A stretch of DNA of 64,000 nucleotides from Oikopleura dioica (taxonomy: Eukaryota > Chordata > Appendicularia > Copelata > Oikopleuridae). Within the stretch, counting starts at the first letter, position 1, and each line of letters opens with the position of its first letter. Position numbers and translations under genes: made by a program. Shown in pieces: positions 9,747 through 22,285 of the stretch. Under the pieces are notes generated by a model that saw only the letters and a list, made by a program, of their open reading frames with translations, did no database searches and had not been told where the DNA came from. The DNA lies in assembly GCA_907165135.1 (NCBI GenBank), contig OU015568.1, positions 1,868,501-1,932,500 on the forward strand, written 5' to 3'.

Positions 9747-11606
9747 TTACCGAACAGGTGTTATTTGCTTGGAAAGCCTGAATTCCGGTTAGAGAGAGAG
9801 GGGTTTTTGGGAGAAATGATAACGAACCTGGTAGGAGTCGGCAAACGGATCATATTCTGACAGTCGTGCTTGAGCAAATAATTGGCGAGCGTGTCCCACC
9901 CGCCGCCGACTCGCACCATGACGTGCTTGTCCTTCAGCATTCTGATAAACACCAGCTTGCCATCGATACGGTATCTAGATTTCGAAATCATGAAAGACTC
10001 TATTTTGCAACTTCAACTTACTTTCCCTCTGAAACTCGTTGAATTTCCGGGCCTCCGTAAAATGGCTCGCTTTGGACAACTTCATCGATACTCGTGTCTA
10101 GCTTTGTTTTCAACGCCGACTTCGGAGTTGCCGTTTTTGGTCGAGCAGTCTTTGAAGTTCTTGGGGACGGGCCGGATATGCCCGTCGTTGCTTTTGAGTT
10201 TCTTCGAGGTGTGACGCTGCTAGGTGTGGTTTTGGAGGAGCCAGGCCGACTGGGAGTGGTTGTCGGAGTTCTGATAACTGGAGGAGCTGATGCTCGACCA
10301 CAAGAAGTGACTGTATCGGAAGAGCTGACGGAAGCGTTGTCAATTTCCTAAAAACTCGAGGTTAGACTCGGGTCCAAATGATGACAAAGGGCAACTTTGA
10401 ACTTCGCAACCCGATGTTGTTTCTTTTTCTGAGATTTATTCAATTTCAAGAGAAGCAAACAACCGGAAAAACTTTTCCATGATAGTGTACACAAAATCAT
10501 GGCCCGGACGGAATATTCTGTCGCTGATCGGACAAAATAAACAGCCGGTGATAGGGTATAAAACTCACGGAAATAAGTGCACTTCACTTTTACAGTCGAA
10601 AAAAAAGGATTTTTTGAAAAAAGATGCCAAACAAGTTCGAGACCGCTTTTGCCCAGGCTGACAAGGACGGCTCTGGAACCATCGGTAAAAAAAGCTTCTT
10701 TTCTATTCTCTATTTCTTCCCTAGATCTTGCTGAGGCCCAGCAAATCGTCAAGGCTCTCGGATTCGACTACACCGAAGCTCAGGTCGAAACCTTCTTCAA
10801 GAAGTACGATGCTGACAACTCCGGCACTTTGAACAAGTCCGAAGCTGAAGCTCTCGTCCGAGAAGTTTACCCAGCTGCTTTTGAATAAATTTCTTTCTCG
10901 AATTTTCGAGAATCATAAGCATTCGAATTTAAAAAAATTTTATGAATTTTCTATAGAGTTTCAAAATCGATTATTACTAGAAAATGCTAAAAATCTTTGG
11001 TCGGCACACTGTAGCAAATAATTACCTGTTCAAATTTCACCAAATCCGGCAAAGCACCCTTGTAGTCCGCTCTCCTTCCAAAAATCCTTGCAACATCCAA
11101 AAAACAAAGCAAAACCTGCCTCGGCGTTTGCTGCGAGACTTCATTCGAGCACATGCCATCAGATTCAAACAAGAGACTTTCGCTAACTCCGAGTTTTCTG
11201 CACCAAGTCAGGAAATTTGCAGCATTGTCTCGGGCAAAGAACGTTCCTACTTTTGCCTTTTCGTTGACCTTCGGCGCGGCGAAGTCGAGATTGACTTGGG
11301 AGGAGAGTTTTCGAGCGATTTGACATGCAAGAACTCCAGTGCATAGGGCGGAAAGGAGTTCTTCTGGCGAGGTTTTTTGAGGAGCAAGGAGGAGGGATAT
11401 CCAGTCGGCGATGTCTTCCTATGATGAAAATTAGCGGTCTTTTTGACTGATATTTTTTCGAAAAAATCACCCTCGAAAGCGCAAATTTTTTTCAGAAATC
11501 AATGCTTCTATCTGAAATTTACCTTCATGGGAATAAGAGCTTCCTCCTTGAACCTCTGTATGAACGCCAGCGTATCATCTTTTCGTTGAGTTTTTACTTC
11601 GTGCAT
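9747..11606 (-). CDS. GAS2: GAS2-family cytoskeletal linker (CH + GAR domains)
   Basis: Model complement(join(9747..9777,9828..9974,10022..10347,11026..11418,11523..11606)), 326 aa, all GT-AG. A calponin-homology domain (about residues 30-155) contains ARDNAANFLTWCRKLGV and PRQVLLCFLDVARIFGRRA, both typical of GAS2 proteins. A Ser/Thr/Pro-rich linker is followed by the GAR/GAS2 domain (about 268-310) with MVRVGGGWDTLANYLLKHD. GAS2 proteins bind actin through CH and microtubules through GAR. Human GAS2 is 313 aa, so this copy is complete and ordinary. The first exon is preceded by TTTCAG at about 11628, which could be a splice or spliced-leader acceptor. AATAAA follows the stop. The 678 bp third intron holds an EF-hand gene on the other strand. 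Confidence 0.93.
10624..10888 (+). CDS. small two-EF-hand calcium-binding protein
   Basis: Model join(10624..10684,10725..10888), 74 aa, one 40 bp GT-AG intron. Two consecutive EF-hand loops are present: DKDGSGTIDLAE and DADNSGTLNKSE, both with the acidic ligands at positions 1, 3 and 12 in place. The protein is little more than one EF-hand pair, like half a calmodulin, so it is probably a small cytosolic calcium buffer or sensor. The whole gene lies within an intron of the GAS2-family gene and runs antisense to it. Codon use is biased to C-ending codons (GCC, GAC, AAG), suggesting high expression. A stop and an AATAA-like signal follow directly. Confidence 0.9.
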
Positions 11607-13496
11607 ATTCTCTTTTTCATTTTTTCCTGAAACAAAAAATAAGACAATAAGATCTCTGTCCGTGTCTCACTGATCCTCGATTATCTCCTTTTAGATTAAA
11701 ATCTTTAGTTACAGTAATACTACAGTTATTCGATGATACCTTCTTTTCGTTCTATTTTCATCTATCTCTCGATTTTCGTCTCTTGAGAATAATTTATTTC
11801 AGATTAAAAAAAAGGGCAAGTTTTAATTTTGGAGCAAGAACTGCGGGAAATGGGGGCAGGTTTTTTGGAGATTATTGAAAAACAATTAAGGGGATCGAGA
11901 TCGATTGCAAGATTATCCGAGGAGAAGCGGGCATTCGTGTCCAGAGGCGAAATGACACGATATGTTTTCGCATGCTCCGGCGTATGTCACGCAAAATTTT
12001 GATATATATAATTATTTTCTGATGATTTCTTCATTCCAAAATGCGAAATTTATTGAATTTTTTGATGGAAAGGTCAAAAAACAGACTTCGAAGGATCTTT
12101 TCTTGCATCTTAGCTTTATGTTGACAATATAAGGGTATCAATATGCTAGTTTTGTAAGAAAGTCTCTATTTTTATTAAATTATAATAGGAAAAATCGATA
12201 GCAGAAGTTAAAAAACGCGCGCGTGCTCGTTATAAATCCTCATAAAACTTCAAGTTCAAATGATTCTCGATCTCTGTTTATTTTACCTTCAAAAGCTGAC
12301 TTTTTCTCTGTCTTTCTATTTTCACTTTTCAGAAGCCCTCGATTTCTCAAGAACACCAGTTGCCCCTTGAAATCGTCTAAGTGTCTATTTTATCTGTTTA
12401 TCTTTAGGATAAGGCCACAAATAATCAAAAAAAGTCAGTGAGTTAAACTCAAAGCATCTCAGAGTTTTTTTCGTTGACCTTTTGTTTATTGTATATTCTC
12501 TTTTCTTCTCACCCAAAAATGGAGAACAATGTTTTACCAATTATTTGGACAAATAGTCATCAAAAAGCACGAATTTCCTCGAAAAATTAGCAGCTGCCAA
12601 ATACAAACACACTCACTTTTTACTACTCTTCTCATCATTTTCTATTCTCTTTGAAAATTGAGATGTGATTACTGTCAGTGCTCTGACAATTAAAACCACT
12701 GGGGAAGTGAAAGATACTGTTAAAACAAAAGAAGGTGTGGGGAAACAGAACGGTTTGAAAAATGCGATTAAATAATCAACGCAAATAAATCTAATAGCTG
12801 AAATTTACCGATAGAATTGAGGAAAAGGGATCATAAGCATGATTTCTTGTTATTATTTTCTTTAAAAAATATCGATGTTGACACCCTTAACCCTTTTTTC
12901 GATCGAACCAACATTCTTTGCATTGATGATTGTATCAAATCTCGTCTTCCTTGATTTCAGAAGGCTCCAAGCTCACCTCGTTCTCATGTCCTTTCTTCAG
13001 CGTCACTCATTTCTTCAAATGCCTAAAAATCTTCGATCGCTGTCCGTCTTATTTCTCCTCTTCTCCGCCTCGTTCTGTTTCTTTCTCTCTTTACTCTGAC
13101 CCTTCTCTTGCCATTTGTCAAGACCTATCTGTCTCCATCCATCTGTCGGATTAAAGAAGAATTTAAATTACAAATATGCGTATTTAAAAGCGTATGAGCA
13201 TTGCTCAAAACAGAAGACTCACCAAAACGACGATTACAAGGCCAACTCCCTAAGGGCGCATCGATCTCTTTTACAAATGATGGATGACGGAGGACAAGTA
13301 TGCTCTTGACCTTGCAAATACAAAGGTGCGTAACGAGTCTTTTTCTTATAAAATATTGTATTTCATTGAAAATTATTGCAAAGTTCATTCAAGTTTCTTT
13401 TCGACCTCAGTTGCAAGTAACGATGTGCAAATGTGAGCTCGAACATGTCTCATAAAAACCACGGTCTACTCTCTTGCAAAATCAGTTTATTTCAAC
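11607..13496. other. intergenic region without recognised genes
   Basis: This 1.9 kb AT-rich stretch lies between the 5' end of the GAS2 gene and the next + strand gene, so it should hold both promoters. Open frames around 12875-13154 are T-rich and give Phe/Leu/Ser-rich peptides without splice support. I see no RNA gene or clear repeat. Confidence 0.5.
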
Positions 13497-15465
13497 ATGA
13501 ATCCTTTCCTTTTCTTTTTGCCGCTGATATGCGCGCAGGTAGAGCAAAAACACATGCTGTTCCTGACTGGGGAGGTCGATGGAGAGCGATATCAACAAGG
13601 AAGCTACAGCGTTCACGTGGATGTCTTCAATAAGCCGGTTGATGGAGTTCAGATTGCAAAAGCGGCGGAAACACCTTACGGGGTCTATCAGTCTAGCGGT
13701 GTGGACTCGAACGCGCTTTTCCAGACGATTCTTGCTTCGTTTACTCGATTGGAAGAGGCTGAGTTTGACTACGAACGACACATTTTCTGCCAAGGGCTCT
13801 AGAATCGCTAAAACAGAATAAATCTATCGAGGCGCGAAAAACTTTCGATTCTAGAGCCAATTTCAGCCATGGAGATCTTTGTCGAGTTCTCGATCAAATG
13901 TTACTCGAATATCCAGTTTACGCTGAGCTCCTGGACCTTGCCGGTATTTTCTACATGGGTCACATGACCGTTCCTCTTGAACGATTTGAACAAGGAGTCC
14001 TGAAGACCGACTACTTGGAGGGCGTTAGAAAATTCTACTGTGTCGGCCAGTATGATGGCAAATTCACGGTGGCTTCTGCTGCGAGAGCGTGGAACTTCAC
14101 TCAAGCAGTTCCAGACAGCTGGTTCGGGATCACTTTTGGCGGACGGCACAGACATTTTGGCGAGGGAATGAACTTTGTGATGGACGATATTGAGATTTTT
14201 GAAACGTCGAATACTGAATCAACCGTTCATGGAAAATTGAGAGAGGTTTTCAATCAACGAAGACTTTGTGTGTATTTTTAGTATTTTATGTTTTTCCTGT
14301 TCAACTTGCAAGATCGACTGGAACTCGAGCAGAGCTACTTTGATGCTGAAATTCGACCTATCATGTGAGAACAAACTTTTGCCTTTTCATAAATTTTCTT
14401 TTGAGGAATGAGCTGGCGATGGAACGAAGATTTACAACTCTCGAAGGCGATCTAGATAACCCAGATCAATCTCAAATCGAAGTTCCGCTCAATCCTCAAA
14501 TACAAAAAATGTTTTGCGAGGATGCGATTGAATCCATTCCTGGACGATCTTGTGTTGTTGAGCACGAGGTATCGCTATAGAAACTCAGATATGAGATGAT
14601 CTCGTGTTTTAGTGGCGACCAGAGTATGGAGTAGGTGATGGAGAAGGAAGTGATTACGAAGACATCGCAAATTCAAAACCAAAAGTCAGATATGATGAGC
14701 AAAATGATGCAATGATCATCGAATCTTACAGGATAAGTTTATGATTCAAAAACCATAATACATTCTAGTTTTGCTTCATATAAATTTTTTTTTTTATAAT
14801 TCATAAATTCTGAATTCATAGCTAATAAAAATGTGTGATATAAAAAAAGCTGACCCATAGAAAAAACTCAATAAAGTCACGATTACCATCAACCGCACCC
14901 TGGTTACACCTTCCCTCCACCAGGAACCCTCGGAAACGCTTCGAGCATCGACCTCGTCTTCAAATTCAAAAACCGAAAGTTCATCGCCCGCGCTGCCGGC
15001 ATCTCCGACTGGGAGTCCGTCCCTGAAGGTAACAAATTTCTCCCACCCATTTTTCATTTATTCTAGATACCTGCGACGAAATCATTCAACTCTTCGAAGC
15101 TCAAGCGCTCCAGACTTTGGCTGAATCGAAAAATGGCGCTCAACACTTGGAAAAATACGCACAATATGGATGCCAGCACAAGCTTGTTCCTGAACGAGAT
15201 ACATTCGGGATCTTCTGGCTGAACTCTCCGATGAAATACGAGTACAAGGATGGAAAACTCGAAATGGAACCGAATCGGTTTTATACCGACGAAACAAATA
15301 CTCCCGAAGAAAATCTTGGTAAGACAATTTTTTGCTCTAGAAATAGATGGGATTTTTTTAGATCGACTTGGAGGTATGCTCTACTGTCGGGTAGTTGGGC
15401 CGGCTAGATTTATCGAATGGATTCTTGTCGACAGCTTCAGAAGACGAAATTTGAGACTTTGTTGA
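13497..15465 (+). CDS. predicted secreted protein, family not recognised
   Basis: Model join(13497..13795,13867..14267,14313..14364,14406..14568,14613..14731,14877..15028,15067..15318,15362..15465), 513 aa. The N-terminus is a clear signal peptide (MNPFLFFLPLICAQ). Then come a beta-rich part with scattered cysteines, a short coiled-coil-like part (RLELEQSYFDAEIRPIMNEL), an acidic linker and a Cys-containing C-terminal domain ending RRRNLRLC. I recognise no named family. Two introns lack GT donors: 13796 (GC donor, GGGCTCTAG context) and 14732 (AG|GATAAG, GA donor). With these, every phase closes and the frame runs through eight exons. The first half is the weaker part of the model. Confidence 0.6.
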
Positions 15466-16246
15466 TGATTTTTTTGCTTTTTTCGTTTGAAATAAATAAA
15501 TTGTCGGACTTTGAAAGGGTATTTTTTGTAAGAATTTTGGACATTGAAGTTGGAGAAAATGGCGAGTTTACAATTTTAGGTTGAATTTGTAAATAACAGT
15601 TCACTGGCGTTTGGCGGCGCGGTGACCTTATGTCGCGATGAAGCTGGTGGTGGCGGTGGTTGGTGTGGCTCTTTTGTGCCGGTGCTCCAACTTTGCGGCG
15701 GCGGAGGCGATGACGTCATCGGTTCCCGGATCTAATACTAACTCGGCCCTCTCACACACAACTCTCGCGCTCTTCTCATTCTACCACTCTTTTTGTCTCT
15801 TTTTCTTCGACTTTCATATTTAAAAAAATTTAAGTCTGGTTTAGAACCGATATTGAAGTCGGATTTTTAAAAAATATTTGATCAGAGAAAACAATAGGGG
15901 AAAATAAGAGAAGCAAAAAAAAAAGTGGAATGTCAAAAACTTTACTCAGACAGATGAGAGCTTTAGATTCATGCTAACACTGTCTGGTAAAGATGTTGAA
16001 ATTTCTGACCGCTCGACATTTATTTTTCTTGTTCATTGAATAAAGTTGTTGAAGGATTGATTTAACAATGGATTAATGAACATTGCGTCAAAATCTTGTT
16101 GAATGTTTTCGTGGAGCATTTTCTTCGACCAGTTTTGCTGGGATTCGTGTCATTGAAATTCCAGAAATTCGCCTAAAAAGAGACATTTTCTTTGCATCAA
16201 GATCATTGCTTTCAACAAGAACGCTTTGCTACAAGAACCTGCAAAC
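15466..16246. other. intergenic region
   Basis: A GC-rich patch at about 15605-15735 contains the palindrome TGACGTCA (CRE-like) near 15710. A short frame there (MKLVVAVVGVALLC...) resembles a signal peptide but has no splice or homology support. The rest is AT-rich with no recognised feature; this interval should contain the promoter of the next + strand gene. Confidence 0.4.
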
Positions 16247-19200
16247 ATGGCATTAAAAAAGAAACAAGCAAGCACTCTGAAATGTCGAAGTGTCGGAGGA
16301 GAAGTCATGATGAGGATTGTCATAAAAGAGCTTCCTTACCGTACTTTACAAAAAGATTTTTTTTTTCAAAGATCCCTCGCAATGATTATCGAAGAGGAAA
16401 ACGAGAAGATTCCGAGTTCGATTAAAATTTCGACCAGAATTCAGGTATGTAAGTTTGGGTGTCGAAAGAATTGACAGAAACAAAGTGTCTCGATTGCGAC
16501 TGCATTGGGACTTTGAGAAAAAAGGGGAGAAAAGTTTACTTGTTGCCCGAAGAAGTGCTGTCAACTCGAAGCATTCGCACTCAAGTGTATGATTTAAAGA
16601 ATTCTGAAAAGGAGAAAACATGGAAGAAAAAAGTGACAGCGAAAACGAGCCTTGCAAAACACGGAAACGCTACGAATAATCAGCTAGGCAGTTATCTCAC
16701 ACTTGGTTCAATTTTCTGGACCACAATCATTCTCATAAGTGCTCTTTTTATTCTTATTTTTAATTAAAAAATATTTTCAAAAGCGAATTTCCAGTCATTA
16801 AAAGAATCTCGTGGCGTTACGACCTTTCTGACTTCGACCTGTCATCGAAACTACAAGAAGTGCGTCCGGACCGCGACAATGGATTATTGTGGCCATTTGA
16901 TGAAACAGTGCCACGAAACCGAAGAGTTCATTCTTCCTGAGCCAATCTCACCAGTTCAACAACTCGAAGCTGCTCCCCTCGTTTTCTCAAAAGAAGAGAA
17001 CCAAATCAATCTCCGCCGCTGTCAAAAGAAACAGTTTTACGACAAGAATACCTGCCGCCATCTTTGCTCGACAACGCTCGTTCTGGAATCAACCAAAGCG
17101 AGACCAATTTCGCCTTGTGAATCGATTTGTTTTGAACTGACTAGAATTTCAAAAGCGGCTGGAGACATTTGTCCGACTCAAAAGTACTGCCGCAGCGGTT
17201 GTCCTTGTCCTTATTATGAATGTGAAAAGATCAAATCGCGGCAGACAATGACTCCTGTTTTCGATTTAAATTCAAAGGCTTCAGAATCAATACCTGATGC
17301 TATTAAAGATTCAATACGTAATTCAACTGGTGACATTAGCTTAATTACAGCTCGTTGGGAAGAGCGAAATAATGAAGCAATAAAATTTCGAAAATTGGCG
17401 TTTTCTGATTTCAATGGAAATTTTGAGCCGATTAGCATTCCAGATTTATTTCTTACTTACGAACGTTATTGTTGATTTAACTCTTAATTTATAAAATCGG
17501 ATCAATAAAAACTTACAAGTCAATTGGAGCAACCTTTCTCAATGGCGAGCACTATTTGGTCGATGCAATCGGAAATTTGCTGAAAGTCAAAGAAAATGGC
17601 GAGCGTCCAATATTTGTTAAGAATCGTCTAAAGAAAAAGTAGGGTCCCCTTAATCGAATGATTCTATTAATTAAGTGGGTTCTTTGTTTTTCACTTTGGT
17701 TCGTCGATCGGAACCCATTATATTGAAATTCGTCATAAAGAAAAAGACACCAAGATTTTTCCCGTTGTCGTTATCTGAAAAAGGTCGAAAGTAAGACACT
17801 CTCGCTTCCTGATTTACTATGTACTCATTCTTTTGACCAGTGAAAAGTTCTCCCACTGGACGAGCAGATAAATGCTATTATTATGCACCCGACTATAGTT
17901 TAAACCGCTTTGAAGAGGCTCAAGGGTACATTGCGAGTAACCATTTCAGCGCGAAGGTGTCTTCAATCAGTTTCAAAGGCGTTTTCTATTTGATGAGTGT
18001 TAAAATGGGCGACCACTACATCAAACTTTCAACGACTGTTGCCTTGAACTCGATTCGAAAAACCGAAGAACAAGAAAAAGGATGGAAGAAAAGTGATATT
18101 CGTCTTCCTGTAGAATTCGAGTATTTAGATCCTGTTCATATTGTTCCCCTGACAAGAGTTGAAATTGATAGTGAAGATTTATTAAGTCTAAAAAAAAATT
18201 TAACTCGTAAAAGTCTGATCAAGGAAGACTCCTTCTTTTCTTGGTCACAAGGAGTATCGCGCTTTCTAACACTTTGTATTCAGTTTTAATGGAAGCGGAT
18301 GGAAAGTTCCTTACTCTCGGCAGCGAGTGGATTGGTTCTCTGGTTGAATACGAAGAAGAATCCATCTGTTTTTCGAAGTTGTATGCCTCGGATGCAGGGG
18401 TCTAAATAGAGAAGTCGAATAAAGACTTAGTCAAGCCAAGTCTCAGTCTAAATCTAGACTTTTTAGTCTAGTCATATTTAGAACTTTGCTCAGATGATCG
18501 AAATTATACAGATCAATTTGCATTCAACAATGACGAATGCGAGTACTTTGCAAATGGAATCATCAATGACGAGAAATTATTTTTGCAAAATTACGTTTTT
18601 GATGCTACATTTGAAGTTGAATTTAACTTTGCAAAGGATTTAAAAATAATAAAATAACTTGAGCGACCAATTAGTCTAGTATAATTCGCCGACCGTGAAA
18701 ATGTTCAGTTCTATTAGTAGATTTCGGCAGAACGTTTTCGGTTTGGAGCCATCTTCAGTGCCTTGAATTCAAACCTCTTTGAAATCTTGATGGTTCCAAA
18801 CCGAAAACGTTCTGCCGAAATCTACAAATGAAACTCAACATTTATCACCAAGACCGTGAAAATAGATAAATCTAAAAAGAACGAATCGAGCTTGAGTTTG
18901 TTCAGCGAAAATCTGAAAAGAAAATGCACGTGACGAGCAATCCTTTCTTTGCCTTCCACGACGATGTTTTCCCGGCTTTCGCAAAAAATACCGTCTCTCA
19001 AAAACAATTTCCAGCCACCACGCATCACAAGACAATTGTTGCTGGTGAAATCGAAGATAAAACATCAGATCAAACAACAGTTTTTTCAACGCTGGGAGAA
19101 TTAAATCACATCTCAACTGTTGAAATGAAATTCGACGGAACTGATATATTCCAATTCGAAGTCGACATTAATGCAAATATTGACGGCTTAAAGGAAATTG

Positions 19201-20952
19201 AAATTCTTGAATGCAATTTCTTCGATGAAACGACTTTATTTCTTTTTGGACTTTCCGACAATGGCTCCTTCTGGATCGAATCTGATTATTTTGCTCAACG
19301 CGTTTATTTGGCATTAAATCAATTAGAATCACAAGAGCAGACAATCTTTTTTGTGATTAATATTGCTAACTCAACTGACTCAGTTGACTTAAATAAGATG
19401 GAAATTTTTCAGGAAATTTTGAGTTAAATATTCTTCTGATATGAAATACAATTATTTTAATTCAAATAGTATGTCGATAAAAAACTGGATGATTCATCAA
19501 CGATGTCAATCGTCGGACTTCAGAGCGTTGAAAGACGGAAAGTCCGTATATTAAAGCTTGACCACATAACGAAAGTGAAGAATTTCGTCTGCATTCAAGC
19601 AACTTTCCAGATGACAATTTTGCCAATTCAGTATGATGATAATAAGCCTTACGCATTGCTGCCCGATGGGTCAAGAATAAACAATATATTCGCCGAAAGG
19701 GATGGGAATAAACCGGAGAATAATCAAAAATTCTTAATAAAATACATAATTATAAAAATTGATCTGCATATGAAGACTTCAATATAAGAGCGAATAAAAT
19801 TTTAAGAGACTCAATCGACCTTCATAAGGATAGTTGGCAATTCTTCTTGAACAGTCCATATAATTCCAAATGGGACATTTATTGGTATGTTTATGACTCC
19901 AAAACTTCACTCGTCAATGGTCTACATTATATTTTTGGAGGACAGTCTGATGGCTTCAAGGTTATATTAAATAAAGATGATAGAAATAAAAATAGCTTTG
20001 ATATTATAGATAGCGCGACTGGATGGTTGTCGATTCAAAGAATTATATTTTAGACTTCCTTATGAATGTAAATTTGGACATTCAGCACTTTCTATCAACA
20101 ATGGCAGTAAAGGTTTTCTATCTGAAAAAAACTTGAAGAACAACTAGTATTCTTAGCGGTTATTTGTTTTGGCTACGGGTATGAAAATGATTCTAAGTGT
20201 GCAATATTCACTGGATCAGCAGTTAGAAGAAGCAGATTTCAATCGAAATACACGCACACTAACGGCGCTATGAGTCACTACAAGGATCGTGTGATTGTAA
20301 TAGCTGGAGATGATTGGTTAGGATACGATGATGAATATGGATTAGTTGAAGTTTTTTACGAAAGTGGATGGGAGTATTTTGAACACTTGAGACATCCAAG
20401 GTTCACTTAATAAAAATCTATGAAAAAAAATTTTAGACGTTTGACTCGATTCTCGGCAGTTGGACTACCTCGTGGAAGTACTTTAACAATTGGTGGACGC
20501 GATCAAAAAGCATTTTCTGATGAATTGAATGAAATCTGGCGACTCAAGAGCGATAAATGGTCGATGATCGGGTCAATGTTCAAGGAAATCATTTTTTTCC
20601 ATAGTTGCTTTTCGAGCTTGAATTTTACGTTTTTATTATAGGCAGTTGATTTTCCTGTGGCAATTTTAATGGATAATTTTATTTACGTTTTTCCTGGATT
20701 TATTGACGGAGAATACTCAAGTATTCAAAGAATAGATCTAGGTCAATGCTCAAAAATCTCTCATTTCTTTATGAACTGAAAATCGCCACAAGGCCCTTAT
20801 GATAAGGTAAGTTTCCATATTATGAATTTTTGAGCCCCATAAAAGAATCAGACAAGAAAATGTTTAAATCTCAGGTAATTGCAGAGCAAGGATTTCAAGT
20901 ATCATCTGTCGTTATTCTTGTTATGCCTGTTAATTCGCTTACAAACTGTTAA
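16247..20952 (+). CDS. type II membrane protein with Cys-rich and kelch-like repeats
   Basis: Proposed model join(16247..16444,16486..16738,16805..17460,17520..17625,17841..18251,18284..18397,18482..18636,18906..19412,19470..19669,19807..20028,20054..20112,20157..20400,20437..20584,20642..20741,20793..20806,20875..20952), 1154 aa. A basic cytoplasmic start is followed by a transmembrane helix (about 134-151, ending FWTTIILI). Next comes a Cys-rich ectodomain (CPTQKYCRSGCPCPYYEC). A long C-terminal part has kelch-like strands such as LHYIFGGQ, RVIVIAGDDW, LTIGGRDQ and IYVFPGF. The family is not named. The section from 19470 to the stop is strong. The joins at 17461 (GA), 18398 (GG), 18637 (GA) and 20029 (a 25 bp intron) are weak. 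The 18637-18905 join may be wrong, making two genes (16247-18657 and 18924-20952). Clear GA-AG introns occur at 18252, 19413 and 20585. AATAAA follows the stop. Confidence 0.55.
18690..18850. repeat. long hairpin-forming inverted repeat
   Basis: A nearly perfect 35-bp arm at 18718-18753 (TAGATTTCGGCAGAACG...) is repeated in reverse complement at 18789-18824. Weaker matching extends outward to about 18690 and 18850. The loop is about 35 bp. It lies between exons of the kelch-like gene model and looks like a small foldback element. Confidence 0.85.
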
Positions 20953-21095
20953 TTATTTTTAAAAATAAAATAAATCTCTTTGAATTTTGTTAAAATATAT
21001 TTTTTATTGTCTTTTTAAATTTATTGAACTCAGAAATATTTATTTCGTTTTAAAATAGAGTCTTCTTTATAATTTCCAATATGTTTTTGCAATTT

Positions 21096-21308
21096 TTAAT
21101 TGTAATACTCCAGCCCGAGACGGTCAACATGTTCATCGTTGAACCCATGATCCCACATATTTTCGAATATTTGATCAGCACCTTTTTCTAAAATCAAACG
21201 TTCTTAAAACCTAAGATAGCTTTGGTTTAGACCTGTTGATCCCGGCATAACGACCATGTTCCGTTTAAAAATAGAATATGGTGATTGACGATCTGCAAAA
21301 TGCACCAT
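21096..21308 (-). CDS. 3' part of a small secreted peptide gene
   Basis: Model complement(join(21096..21187,21233..21308)), 55 aa from the first in-frame ATG, GT-AG intron of 45 bp. The product is charged and aromatic, ending in DRLGLEYYN. Upstream of that ATG the frame stays open and reads ISSSLLILSVYAMVHFADRQ, a good signal-peptide core. The true start therefore probably lies in a 5' exon beyond about 21355 that I could not place. No family is recognised. The phase-perfect splice and sensible C-terminus make a real gene likely. Confidence 0.45.
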
Positions 21309-21355
21309 GGCATAAACAGATAAAATAAGTAAACTAGAAGATATTTTAAGTATTA

Positions 21356-22285
21356 TTTTGATCTCTTTTCCCTACTGTGAAAGTATCATTTTCTTGTTTT
21401 TTATCTTTTTTTTTGGGTGATCCATTGATGTTTTTGGAGAATATATGAAGTCCAGAAATTTATTATTTAGCGCCGCAAAGTGTTCATGCTGGCCGCAAAA
21501 GATACCATTCATTCTGATACACAAAGAAAAAGCATCAAATTGAACATGGTATATGAAACTTATTGGTAAATAGTTAAACATGAAATTATCTATCTTTTTC
21601 AATGTGAAAATGCTTTAATTGAAGAATTTTGATAAGAACTTATGGGAAACTACTATTCGCTACAGATTTTTCTGGACCTATTTTTCAAACCGAAGGGTAT
21701 TCGAGTAATAATTTAGGGTATCTGGCTGGGCCAAACCAAATGGCCGTAGAAACGGCCCCTTATTTCAAAGGGGTGTAAAGAACTTCTAAGAAAGTAAAAT
21801 TTTAGAGAGCCCACCAGCCGGAGATCATTTTGACTTTTGATAGTGGGGGAGGAGAAAAGATATTGAAAATCAAGGAAAGTATCTTTAAATAAGGGGTTAA
21901 AACTATTAATTAGTTTCCGTCTGGTCGCCAAACTCAGTTAATAAATTTCCTTCAATTTTAATTTTTGATATTTCCTAAACCCTAAGAGCTTATTTTTAGA
22001 ACTGAGTCCTTAATATCGCGGTTAATAGACACAATAAATCATTCATCTTTTTAAAGAATCAGTCTCAAATTAGAAGTCTTCTTTCTATCTAATGAGAGCC
22101 TCTGTTTGACTTCGAAATAAACTCTCAAAAAAATTTTCAAGACAAATTTTGAATAAGTTAGTAGTGTTTTATTGAGGCTGCAGGTTATATTCTCATGCAT
22201 AGAATAACTGTTTTCTTGGCACAGATAAACATAACATTATAAATAAAAAAATGATCCAACACAGATGTTATAAATTAAGATAAAT
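21356..22285. other. intergenic region with a dispersed repeat
   Basis: About 900 bp of AT-rich sequence upstream of the small peptide gene and downstream of the tail-anchored protein gene. The segment near 21797-21850 matches another near 53316-53370 (shared core GATCATTTTGACT), so it holds a dispersed repeat. The missing 5' exon of the peptide gene may also lie here. Confidence 0.4.

Noticed and set aside
12875-13154. Membrane-protein-like frames rich in Phe, Leu and Ser
   Set aside because: They are overlapping frames over a T-rich stretch. They lack splice context and appear in two frames at once, which is typical of composition rather than coding.
15638-15823. Short + frame beginning with a signal-peptide-like MKLVVAVVGVALLC
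   Set aside because: The residues come from a GC-rich patch (GGTGGTGGCGGTGG). After about 30 codons it turns into a T-rich low-complexity stretch, with no splice site, no homology and no polyadenylation signal in a sensible place.
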